A stretch of 6,992 bases of DNA from Patescibacteria group bacterium (GTDB lineage Bacteria; Patescibacteriota; Microgenomatia; UBA12405; JAHJSD01). The position numbers were made by a program, and so were the translations under genes. The first letter of the stretch is position 1; every line of letters begins with the position of its first letter. Under the pieces are notes generated by a model, which ran no database searches, was not told the origin of the DNA, and worked only from the letters and a program-made list of their open reading frames with translations. This document shows positions 1 through 5,328 of this stretch, piece by piece. The stretch lies in contig JAHJSD010000103.1 in assembly GCA_018830585.1 (NCBI GenBank), forward strand, positions 1 to 6,992, in the 5' to 3' direction.

Positions 1-1
1 C

Positions 2-112
2 CATCAAGAACTGGTCAAGAAAAAAGGCGGTGTCTACCGTCTCCTCTGGCGACTTCAGCAAAAAGGGGAGTTGGAAAGAGATGAAGGCGGATTATTGGAG
101 AAAAATAAGTAG
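2..112 (+). CDS. ABC transporter ATP-binding protein, C-terminal end (partial)
   Basis: Only the last 36 codons are in the window; the gene starts upstream of it. The translation opens HQELVKKKGGVYRLLWRLQQ and ends GLLEKNK before TAG at 110-112. The pattern 'H-Q-E-L-x-x-K-G-G-x-Y-x-x-L-x-x-x-Q' is the usual end of the nucleotide-binding domain in exporter-type ABC proteins with fused membrane and ATPase domains (MsbA/LmrA-like), just after the switch-histidine region. No Walker motif is visible because the fragment is too short, so substrate and direction of transport cannot be stated. It is convergent with the formyltransferase gene on the other strand, separated by 38 nt. Confidence 0.75.
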   Translation, partial: HQELVKKKGGVYRLLWRLQQKGELERDEGGLLEKNK

Positions 113-116
113 GTTT

Positions 117-132
117 AAGGTTTAAAAACCTT
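117..132. terminator. Possible bidirectional terminator hairpin
   Basis: AAGGTTT and AAACCTT form a perfect 7-bp inverted repeat with two bases between, located in the 38-nt gap between two convergent genes. It is AT-rich and has only a weak T tract on either side, so it would be a poor intrinsic terminator. Position is the main support. Confidence 0.35.
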
Positions 133-150
133 TAATTGACCATTGACCTG

Positions 151-924
151 TCATCCTTTTGGGAATAACCTGATAGCCAGATCTTTTGCCTGTCTCAAAA
201 TATCCCAATTACCCCTCGGAACCAGAGGAGTTTCTCTTTTCCCCAATCCGACCTCTCCTCTTGCCACCATTTCTAATCCTGCTATCACATTCCTATGTTC
301 TATTGGCAACAACCTCCTTTGGCAATTTTCGGTTGCTCTTATTAACTCTTCCGGGGCATTTGCCAGCTCCTCCACAGTTATTGATCTACCCAACGTCGGA
401 AAATTCATCCGTGCCGTTTTTATCAGCTCGCCCTTATCGTATTCAGCAGTAACATAATGAATAGTTGCTTCTGTCCAGGGATTTTCTTCTCCTGTTAGCC
501 ATTCATAAGCCACTCGAGCGCAATGTGCTGCGGATCCATACATGCCCTTGCCGCCAAAATCCGGCCTGCCACAATCTAGCGGTCCCGGATGCTGATTAAC
601 TATCAATCCTGAGTATTTTTCAACTACATTTTTTGGGGTCAAAGGCAACCAGCCATTTTGAGATACCACCTTCACCCGATGGCTTTCCAGCGCTGACAGA
701 AGTTCTTCTCCAAACTTTTCTCTGTCCTGATAATCTCTCGGCCTGATCACTTCAGTTGGCGCTCCCAGTCTTTTTGCCTTTTCAATTCCGCCCGCATTTT
801 CCCTGCTGGAAATTACTACCACTAGTTCTAAATTCAATTCTCCCGTTTAACAAGCCTTTATCACCGCTTCTGCCGTTGTCCCTCCTCCCAAAATCAATAT
901 TCCCAACCTTAATCTTTCATCCAT
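151..924 (-). CDS. purN: PurN-type formyltransferase, interrupted by an in-frame stop
   Basis: PurN transfers a formyl group from 10-formyl-tetrahydrofolate to glycinamide ribonucleotide in cytoplasmic de novo purine synthesis. From ATG at 924 the frame gives MDERLRLGILILGGGTTAEA, the N-terminal strand and glycine loop of the family, then VIKAC, then TAA (847-849). It continues without frameshift as TGELNLELVVVIS for a further 231 codons to TGA at 151. The catalytic Asn-His-Asp set is present: N110 and H112 in 'VNQHPGPLD', and D163 in 'AEYDKGEL' (numbered from 924). Full length would be about 256 residues, longer than the roughly 212 of E. coli PurN, with an insert after HPGPLD. Without readthrough, the only translatable part starts at TTG 837 and lacks the first strand and glycine loop. 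It may be a recent pseudogene, a sequencing error or a two-part gene. A different formyl-acceptor is possible, because the 'CGRPDFGGKG' segment departs from classical PurN. Confidence 0.75.
847..849 (-). other. In-frame TAA interrupting purN
   Basis: This is codon 26 of the 924-start frame, between 'VIKAC' and 'TGELNLELVVVIS'. E. coli PurN has 'DACKTNKIKG' at the equivalent point, so the stop sits where a lysine is expected; AAA to TAA is a single change. Both sides keep family-like sequence in the same frame. Confidence 0.8.
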
Positions 925-932
925 TTGCCAAA

Positions 933-941
933 AGTATAGCA
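933..941 (-). promoter_or_regulatory. Extended -10 promoter of the formyltransferase gene
   Basis: On the minus strand TGC-TATACT reads as an extended -10 (TGn plus a 5/6 match to TATAAT). Only eight bases (TTTGGCAA) separate it from ATG at 924, so transcription would start at or within a base or two of the ATG. No good -35 is seen and no Shine-Dalgarno fits. This promoter also supports 924 as the original start rather than TTG 837. Confidence 0.5.
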
Positions 942-976
942 CCTCATTAGGGCCGGAAATTCAGACACTAAAAAAC

Positions 977-1117
977 GTAACTACTCACACTCTTTGACAC
1001 AACCGTTACTGTTCGAGCGAATTATAATCCCGAGCGAAGTCGAGGGAGTCGAGAACTTCTCGATTCGGCTTTTAGCCTCACTCGAAGAATATCTTGTCAA
1101 GAAGAGTGAGTAGTTAC
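977..1117. repeat. Inverted-repeat element 1, with internal palindrome
   Basis: GTAACTACTCAC at 977-988 is the exact reverse complement of 1106-1117, and pairing continues imperfectly inward to about 999 and 1095. Inside lies the perfect 15-bp palindrome TCGAGAACTTCTCGA (1049-1063) and a 'TCCCGAGCGAAGTCGAGGGA' unit (1028-1047) of a type widely dispersed in bacterial genomes. No coding frame is supported. The 3' end touches the next element with no spacer. Confidence 0.65.
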
Positions 1118-1269
1118 CACGAGTTTCGCACTTTCTACCTAAAGACTAATTTGTCATCCTGAATTTAATTCAGGATCTGTTTTAGAATGAAGACTTTAGA
1201 TTCCGAATCCACAGTACCTTTCGATACGTGGCACGCAAGTTCGGAATGACAAAAAGTGCGAAACTCGTG
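1118..1269. repeat. Inverted-repeat element 2, MITE-like, 152 bp
   Basis: A perfect 17-bp terminal inverted repeat, CACGAGTTTCGCACTTT at 1118-1134 and its reverse complement at 1253-1269, bounds a non-coding interior. Nested inside are a second pair (1150-1157 with 1246-1253), a perfect 21-bp palindrome at 1156-1176 (ATCCTGAATT-T-AATTCAGGAT), and ATTCCGAA/TTCGGAAT at 1200-1207 and 1240-1247. It looks like a short non-autonomous element. No target-site duplication is evident, since the left side is occupied by element 1. Confidence 0.65.
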
Positions 1270-1348
1270 CTTAAAATAAACCGACAAGCCATTGGGCCTA
1301 TCTATATAAAAATTAAATTGTTATGGTGCTGGCAACTGTTATTGCAAC

Positions 1349-1377
1349 TTGACAAAGTCAGAATTTCATACTAGTAT
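1349..1377 (+). promoter_or_regulatory. Sigma-70-type promoter of the toxin-antitoxin operon
   Basis: A perfect TTGACA (1349-1354) is followed after exactly 17 bases by TAGTAT (1372-1377, 4/6 match to TATAAT). The predicted start site, around 1384, leaves only about three bases before the antitoxin ATG at 1387, so the transcript would be leaderless or nearly so. Confidence 0.65.
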
Positions 1378-1382
1378 GAAAT
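1363..1382. promoter_or_regulatory. 20-bp perfect palindromic operator over the -10 box
   Basis: ATTTCATACTAGTATGAAAT is its own reverse complement over all 20 bases and covers the -10 box and the end of the spacer. AbrB/MazE-type antitoxins commonly repress their own operon as dimers, alone or with bound toxin, at palindromes of this kind. Position and symmetry make this the likely autoregulatory site. Confidence 0.7.
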
Positions 1383-1386
1383 CATT

Positions 1387-1686
1387 ATGACTACCACAAC
1401 TCAAACCCTAAATGAAATCGTTAGACCAATGGAAAGAGGTCAGATAACTATTCCTGTGGCTATCAGGAAAAAACTAAAGATTACTCCTAAAACATGGTTA
1501 TGGGTAAGATTAATCAAAAACAAAATTCTTATAGAACCCGTAGAAAAAAAGTCATCCCTTGGTTCATTATCTAACTATTTACTCTCTTCTGTTTCTGACC
1601 AGCAAACTTATTGGAGAAAAGAAGACACAAAAGCCTTAACAAAGATAAAGAAAAAATCTAAAGAAAGACTCAAAAAGCTAATTTAA
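1387..1686 (+). CDS. vapB: AbrB/MazE-fold antitoxin (VapB-like)
   Basis: The 99-residue protein has a swapped-hairpin AbrB-type DNA-binding domain at residues 12-52: 'RGQITIPVAIRKKLKI' followed by 'LIKNKILIEP'. The remaining half is a polar, lysine-rich tail (KIKKKSKERLKK near the end), where antitoxins of this class usually wrap the toxin active site. It should neutralise the adjacent PIN ribonuclease and repress the operon at the palindrome upstream. ATG 1387 is chosen because it is the first in-frame start after the -10 box. There is no Shine-Dalgarno, consistent with leaderless translation. The stop TAA (1684-1686) shares one base with the toxin ATG, which fits translational coupling and excess antitoxin. 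Confidence 0.85.
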   Translation: MTTTTQTLNEIVRPMERGQITIPVAIRKKLKITPKTWLWVRLIKNKILIEPVEKKSSLGSLSNYLLSSVSDQQTYWRKEDTKALTKIKKKSKERLKKLI

Positions 1687-2081
1687 TGAAAAGGGTTTTG
1701 GTTGATACTAACGTTATAATTGATTATCTTCGCCGTAAAGACAAGGCTAACTCCCTTTTCTTTCAAGTTTTTTCGTTAAAAGACTATATCGCGGTGGTTT
1801 CTTTAACTACCATTACAGAACTGTGGGCAGGAAGAAGTATGACTAAGCAGAGCACTTTAAAGAAGGTAAAAAAAATCATAGACAATTGTGAAATAACCTT
1901 ACCCAGTCTGGAAATTGCCAAGCAAACCGGTAGAATATTAAGGCAAACCAACTACCAAATTTCATTTCAAGATGCCCAAATTGCCGCTTTGACCCTGGAA
2001 AATAAATTTCCCCTCTTAACTTTAGACCAGAAAGATTTCAGGAAAATAAAAAGAATAAAGTTTTTTAAATTAAACGACTAA
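1686..2081 (+). CDS. vapC: PIN-domain ribonuclease toxin (VapC family)
   Basis: VapC toxins are Mg-dependent endoribonucleases, often cutting tRNA or rRNA to halt translation. The 131-residue protein is a complete PIN domain of normal length. It begins MKRVLVDTNVIIDYL with acidic D7, then E45 in 'TITELWAG', D96 in 'ISFQDAQIAA' and D114 in 'LLTLDQKDF', with D117 nearby. These are the four conserved metal-binding acidic residues, so the toxin appears intact. It overlaps the antitoxin stop by one base (TAATG), with only an A-rich weak ribosome site before it. The cellular RNA target cannot be predicted from sequence. The pair sits between repeat-rich segments, suggesting lateral acquisition. Confidence 0.9.
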   Translation: MKRVLVDTNVIIDYLRRKDKANSLFFQVFSLKDYIAVVSLTTITELWAGRSMTKQSTLKKVKKIIDNCEITLPSLEIAKQTGRILRQTNYQISFQDAQIAALTLENKFPLLTLDQKDFRKIKRIKFFKLND

Positions 2082-2113
2082 TCTTCTTTAGTTATTTCAA
2101 GATAGCGTTATCT

Positions 2114-2128
2114 CCGACGTTACGTCGG
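2114..2128. repeat. 15-bp palindrome
   Basis: CCGACGT-T-ACGTCGG is a perfect inverted repeat with a single central base, 32 bp after the toxin stop. It could act as a transcript-end hairpin for the toxin operon, although the T tract that should follow is missing. Confidence 0.5.
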
Positions 2129-2209
2129 GGGAAGAATCCCCTCGCTCCCCGTCATTCTGACCCTGAGACTTTGTCGAGTGGGGAAGAATCCCCTAATCGT
2201 TGCCACTTT
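2123..2209. repeat. Dispersed repeat, copy 1
   Basis: The segment matches 6793-6899. Positions 2123-2188 align to 6793-6858 without gaps and with eight mismatches, and 2189-2209 align to 6879-6899 with one mismatch. The core is GTCATTCTGACCCTGAG followed by CTTTGTCGA and TGGGGAAGAA. This copy lacks the 20-bp palindrome present in copy 2, so it shows the uninterrupted form. Confidence 0.8.
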
Positions 2210-2225
2210 GCTTTCCCAAGGGGAG

Positions 2226-2265
2226 CCTGCCTGCCCTCCTACCGGCGGGTAAACCGGCAGGCAGG
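2226..2265. repeat. Split GC-rich palindrome with nested hairpin
   Basis: CCTGCCTGCC (2226-2235) and GGCAGGCAGG (2256-2265) are the two halves of the 20-bp palindrome found whole at 6859-6878. They are separated here by 20 bases that contain their own hairpin, TACC-GGCG-GGTA (2240-2251). Confidence 0.75.
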
Positions 2266-2270
2266 CCTGT

Positions 2271-2314
2271 CCACCGAGGTGGATCCTTCGTCATCTGAAT
2301 TCCTCAGGATGACG
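2271..2314. repeat. Two small inverted repeats
   Basis: CCACC-GA-GGTGG (2271-2282) is followed by CGTCATC (2289-2295), which pairs with GATGACG (2308-2314). They continue the repeat cluster downstream of the toxin gene. No coding frame is supported between 2082 and 2360. Confidence 0.5.
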
Positions 2315-2365
2315 AGCGGGCAGAATTCCCCCATGCCACCACAGCACCATGTAGGAACATAGCAA

Positions 2366-2490
2366 GCTTGGTACAAGGTTTTGCTCAGAACGACCATGGA
2401 GAAAGATAAGGAGCTCATTCTATAGTAGACTTTTGTCCATATGGTACATCACAACTTCATCCGGAAAGCGAGCGAGACGGGTACTAACAC
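2366..2490 (+). pseudogene. Possible transposase remnant (DDE type, C-terminal part)
   Basis: The frame through 2441 reads 'TFVHMVHHNFIRKASETGTN', which resembles the 'HYNFIRPHMALGGKTPAE' block near the end of many DDE transposases and integrase-core proteins. Two consecutive stop codons (2423-2428) precede it, no start is available, and the expected PH-x-x-L-G step is lost. This is a weak similarity judged by eye. The segment may equally be unrelated intergenic DNA. Confidence 0.28.
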
Positions 2491-2497
2491 AAAAAAC

Positions 2498-2545
2498 TCA
2501 CTTTTCTTTCTTAATGTAATACCTCTTACCTTTTAATTCCGAAAG
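2498..2545 (-). pseudogene. Orphan rarA 3' tail, copy D
   Basis: Downstream of the radical SAM gene the minus strand reads LSELKGKRYYIKKEK then TGA. ELKGKRYY matches the RarA C-terminal block (EKLKGKKYY in copy B, KRLKGRKYY in rarA) with one residue missing. An in-frame TAG stands immediately before it and no start codon is present, so it is not translated on its own. It is the shortest and most eroded of the copies. Confidence 0.55.
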
Positions 2546-2576
2546 CTAATCATCAATGGGATTAAATATCAAAACT

Positions 2577-3434
2577 CTAGGCGTAAATAAAAGGTGATGG
2601 TTTAAGCTCGGAAAAGATTTCTTGCGTTTTAGATTTTTTTTCTAAACACTTCCTTCTGGTACGGGTCCCAAATTTTATATGACACTCAAGTCCTTTCTCT
2701 TGACAAAAGGCAACCACCTTTCCAGCACAGTCGTCATAGAATTCTTTACTATTTTTGAACTGTGAAGAGTGAGTGTTGTAATTGAACTTACCAAATATTA
2801 TTTTATCTACAAAAGACACCCTTGTCAGCAAATCGTTTAAATTTTGTTCTGCTAAATTTGGAGTAGGGTATGGTTCCATACTAATCCAGGTTTTTAAACC
2901 TGCCTTATGGAGTGTTTCTAAAGATTCTATTCTCTCCAAAAGGGGAGCGCTGAAAGGTTCAAACTTTGATTTAAACTTCTCGCTTAGAGACACCAAGGTT
3001 ATTCCGTATTCGTTATTTATCCCATATTTTTCTTTATCTAATAAATCCTTGGGGTAAACTCCTTTTGTTAATACAACACAACGAATATCGTCTTTTTTGA
3101 GTCTGGCAAGTATTTTTAAGGTTAAACCCTCAACCTCAGGTTGCCCAAACATGAACGGGTCTGTACTGAAACATAAATGAACGAATTTGATTTTATGTTT
3201 ATATTTCGGTATCTCTTTATCTAAAAGCTCTAAAGCGTTTGCAACAACCTTGGGCTTAATCCATTCTTGGTAATCCCTAATAATGCCACATCTTTTTTTC
3301 ATCATCATGGCATAGCAAGGGTATCTGCAACCGTGAGAACAACCCAGGACATGATTAAGAGAGTAGTCGGCATACTCGACACCGCTTTTGTAAAGAAGGG
3401 TTTTGCGATAGATCTTGGGCAAAGATTTTTTCAT
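2577..3434 (-). CDS. Radical SAM-like protein with CX3CX3C motif, TcmP partner
   Basis: The 285-residue protein resembles the SPL-like and Gp37/Gp68 (DUF5131) side of the radical SAM superfamily. The cluster motif is 'GCSHGCRYPCYA' with C32, C36 and C40. The usual radical SAM spacing is CX3CX2C, so one residue (P39) is added; this is seen directly. Later blocks fit the family: 'HLCFSTDPF' (86-94), 'RCVVLTKG' (118-125) and 'WISMEPYP' (183-190). It should bind an Fe-S cluster and S-adenosylmethionine, but its substrate is unknown. It lies 27 nt downstream of the TcmP-like gene, the pairing for which that family was named. ATG 3434 has only a weak A-rich upstream site. There are no membrane segments or signal peptide. 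Confidence 0.75.
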   Translation of the reverse strand: MKKSLPKIYRKTLLYKSGVEYADYSLNHVLGCSHGCRYPCYAMMMKKRCGIIRDYQEWIKPKVVANALELLDKEIPKYKHKIKFVHLCFSTDPFMFGQPEVEGLTLKILARLKKDDIRCVVLTKGVYPKDLLDKEKYGINNEYGITLVSLSEKFKSKFEPFSAPLLERIESLETLHKAGLKTWISMEPYPTPNLAEQNLNDLLTRVSFVDKIIFGKFNYNTHSSQFKNSKEFYDDCAGKVVAFCQEKGLECHIKFGTRTRRKCLEKKSKTQEIFSELKPSPFIYA

Positions 3435-3461
3435 CTTTTAATCAGTTTAGTGAACTTGTGG

Positions 3462-4361
3462 TTATATGTCAAAATTGTCTCGAGGTATTAGACTAAGTTG
3501 ACCAGAAAATGTTTCACTGTCTTCTTTCTTAAGGATATAATCAATGATTTTTTTGGCAACAGGTTTTCGGCTTGCGAAAAAAAGATAGTAGACGGCTTCA
3601 CTCCTAGAAGAGTGAAGCATCTTGTAGACAGATTTAAACTCAAGCCTCGTGTCTTTAAACATTTCTTGTTCCCAAGCCTTTAATATTTCTCTATCTTTTT
3701 TATCGAAACAGTTAAATACAAGGTCGCCGTGAAAAAAGCCGACAGAATCAGTGAGCTTAATAAATTGATCATCTATTTTGCCCGCCTGCGCCATGCCTGC
3801 AATTTTCCCCAAAACTCTCTTAGTACCACAAATATAGTTCAGTATTAGGTCGACGGGTCCTTTTTTTTGAATAATGGCAGTCATTGTTTCTTGACTTATC
3901 TCCTTTAATCCCCAAGGATCAACGAAGAATAGCGCAGCGTTACTACCAATTTCCTTAAGAATACTGTTAATTTCCTCATTTATATCAGCATGACGAATTG
4001 AAAAACCTACGACTCTTTTATATGGTTGGCAGAACTTTTGCAGTTCGGTTATATAGCTCTCTCTTGCATCTACAAAAATGCACTTCAACCCTACTTTATC
4101 CTTGAATTTTTTTTGAAAAAATTTAGCACAATTTAAGGCTATTAGCGGAGAGCCATCAATAGAGTTTAGTATTGAGTTTTTGTGGTACCTTCCCCTGCCA
4201 GCAAAACAATCTATGTAGTAAGCGGTTTTAAAATTTTTCCAACCGTGTTCTCTCCATTGATTAAAGATAATTTCCGCCCAGGGATAGAGATATTCTTTTA
4301 ATATCTTTAATTTCCTTTCTGTGTGCGGCCTGTCTGTTAAATCCCAGTAATTTTTATCCAT
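3462..4361 (-). CDS. tcmP: Three-Cys-motif partner protein TcmP
   Basis: This is a 299-residue protein from ATG 4361. Numbering from that start, it shows a class I methyltransferase-like core: 'YIDCFAGRG' (49-57, SAM-binding glycine loop), 'CIFVDARE' (94-101, acidic residue at the end of strand 2), 'RHADIN' (123-128) and 'FFVDPWGL' (145-152, in the position of a DPPY-type catalytic motif). The C-terminal 'YYLFFASRKP' block is also typical of TcmP. TcmP proteins are known by name as genes next to a three-cysteine protein; biochemical function is, to my knowledge, unassigned. The start at 4361 is favoured over an in-frame TTG at 4373 because the N-terminal 'YWDLTDRPHTERKL' block begins close to it and GGGTGAT lies at Shine-Dalgarno distance. 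It is probably co-transcribed with the radical SAM gene 27 nt downstream. Confidence 0.8.
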   Translation of the reverse strand: MDKNYWDLTDRPHTERKLKILKEYLYPWAEIIFNQWREHGWKNFKTAYYIDCFAGRGRYHKNSILNSIDGSPLIALNCAKFFQKKFKDKVGLKCIFVDARESYITELQKFCQPYKRVVGFSIRHADINEEINSILKEIGSNAALFFVDPWGLKEISQETMTAIIQKKGPVDLILNYICGTKRVLGKIAGMAQAGKIDDQFIKLTDSVGFFHGDLVFNCFDKKDREILKAWEQEMFKDTRLEFKSVYKMLHSSRSEAVYYLFFASRKPVAKKIIDYILKKEDSETFSGQLSLIPRDNFDI

Positions 4362-4378
4362 TTCATCACCCAATAGTA

Positions 4379-4450
4379 TTAATAATTTTTTGTCTTTGAG
4401 TAATACTTTCTGCCTTTTAATTTTTCGGGCAATAAGGACCTACCCTTTCC
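4379..4450 (-). pseudogene. Orphan rarA 3' tail, copy C
   Basis: In this frame the minus strand reads GKGRSLLPEKLKGRKYY, then SKTKNY and TAA (4379-4381). LLPEKLKGRKYY differs by one residue from LLPEKLKGKKYY of copy B and by three from LLPKRLKGRKYY at the end of RarA. No rarA body lies upstream. Instead, the last codons of the metallopeptidase gene run through the same DNA (4417-4450) in another frame. The tail stop is 17 nt before the TcmP ATG. Confidence 0.75.
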
Positions 4451-5193
4451 GGGGTAAGCAGGTTACCGAATTGCTTAGTACACTTATCTCTAAACAAGTT
4501 GATGTTTCTCTCCTCAGCTTTGAGATACTTTTTCCATTCCGGCAAAATTTTATTCATTAATGGGTGAAGGCTTTTGTGGGTCATAAAAGGAGGGTATTTG
4601 CCTTGGTTTAGTTGTGCTCTTAACTCTTCGTCGGTTAAGAAACTAATAATTGCATGGTTTAGTGGTGAATCGGTGAAGTAACAATGTAATATCTCGTGCC
4701 ATAAATAGACAGTGGTGTAATTAGGCCAATCCTCATTATGCCCCCAAGCAATTTTATTATTACCAAGATAGTGTCCATTCTTTAGTCCGGGATGAGTAAT
4801 AAAAACAGTAAATCTTTTGTCAAACCTCATTCCGGTCAAATTCTTCAGTATAAGCCGGGTCTTTGGATAATTTTTTTCCCACTGCTTTTTACAGTCATTA
4901 AGATATTTATCAGTTTGGGCAAGAAGGGATTGGTACTGGGTAGATTTTTTAAGATTTTGTGAATAATCTTCTAATCTTTTAGATAGGTCTTTAATTTCTG
5001 CGCTTAACCAGATTTCTGAAGAAAATCTGGAAATTAAAAAATTGTAGTACCTTTCTGATATTTTCCAAGCATAATTTTGAAAACCAACAATTTCTCTCTT
5101 TGCCTTAGCTGACGAAAAACGATTCTTGGCCATACTGGAGAGGACATGGCTAATAAAGTAATTTTGGTCAACGACAAAATTGAGTTTTATCAT
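4417..5193 (-). CDS. Putative zincin-type metallopeptidase, unrecognised family
   Basis: I do not recognise the family. The 258-residue protein contains 'TTVYLWHEILHCYF' with H166, E167 and H170, an HExxH zinc motif. E190 in 'LTDEELRAQL' lies 20 residues after the second histidine, the spacing of the third zinc ligand in thermolysin-type gluzincins, so peptidase activity is plausible but inferred. Residues 60-110 are charged and probably helical. There is no signal peptide or membrane segment, so it is likely cytoplasmic. The ATG overlaps the TGA of rarA tail copy B as ATGA, which suggests it was once translationally coupled to a rarA ending there. Its final residues (GPYCPKN) are encoded by tail copy C in a different frame, so the native C-terminus may have been lost. 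Confidence 0.7.
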   Translation of the reverse strand: MIKLNFVVDQNYFISHVLSSMAKNRFSSAKAKREIVGFQNYAWKISERYYNFLISRFSSEIWLSAEIKDLSKRLEDYSQNLKKSTQYQSLLAQTDKYLNDCKKQWEKNYPKTRLILKNLTGMRFDKRFTVFITHPGLKNGHYLGNNKIAWGHNEDWPNYTTVYLWHEILHCYFTDSPLNHAIISFLTDEELRAQLNQGKYPPFMTHKSLHPLMNKILPEWKKYLKAEERNINLFRDKCTKQFGNLLTPERVGPYCPKN

Positions 5194-5285
5194 TTTTTCT
5201 GTTCTTCATAGTATTTTTTCCCTTTTAGCTTTTCTGGAAGCAGGCTTTTGTTTTTAGCCAGGTATTTTTCATATCCTTTCCCATC
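5190..5285 (-). pseudogene. Orphan rarA 3' tail, copy B
   Basis: The minus strand from 5285 reads DGKGYEKYLAKNKS, then LLPEKLKGKKYYEEQKK and TGA (5190-5192). Aligned with the last 28 residues of the window's own RarA (from YGRGYE) it is identical at 15 positions without gaps. An in-frame TGA occurs a few codons upstream and no start codon exists, so it is a headless fragment. It ends in ATGA overlap with the metallopeptidase start. Its end (KKYYEEQKK) is closer to the usual RarA terminus than the short KYYKP of the intact gene. Confidence 0.85.
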
Positions 5286-5292
5286 CTCCTTC

Positions 5293-5324
5293 GTCCTTCG
5301 GATAGCTCAGGACTTCGGAAGGAC
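5293..5324. repeat. Hairpin repeat between rarA and tail copy B
   Basis: GTCCTTC (5293-5299) pairs with GAAGGAC (5318-5324). A second, offset pairing is available with TCCTTC at 5288. The unit lies four bases beyond the rarA stop and fills the only space between the intact gene and copy B. It has no T tract, so it is more likely a dispersed repeat than a terminator. Confidence 0.6.
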
Positions 5325-5328
5325 TGGC

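Noticed and set aside
143..457. Plus-strand frames of 104 and 88 codons opposite the formyltransferase
   Set aside because: They are antisense shadows of a gene with clear catalytic motifs; their translations look like no protein family.
847..849. Alternative genetic code with UAA as sense
   Set aside because: TAA ends the antitoxin, metallopeptidase and tail C frames here, and known CPR recoding concerns UGA.
756..950. Plus-strand frame of 64 codons
   Set aside because: It is antisense to the 5' part of the formyltransferase and has no promoter or family features.
2171..2362. 63-codon frame downstream of the toxin
   Set aside because: It runs through dispersed and palindromic repeats; its composition is explained by them.
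2782..3057. Plus-strand frames opposite the radical SAM gene, including 3267-3491
   Set aside because: They are antisense to a gene with recognisable conserved blocks.
3498..3683. 61-codon plus-strand frame
   Set aside because: It is antisense to the C-terminal part of TcmP and has no supporting features.
4362..4373. TTG at 4373 as the TcmP start
   Set aside because: ATG 4361 in the same frame has a GGGTGAT at ribosome-binding distance and leads directly into the conserved N-terminal block. The longer start remains possible.
5293..5324. Rho-independent terminator for rarA
   Set aside because: A stem is present but there is no T tract in the minus-strand direction, so readthrough into the cargo genes is likely.
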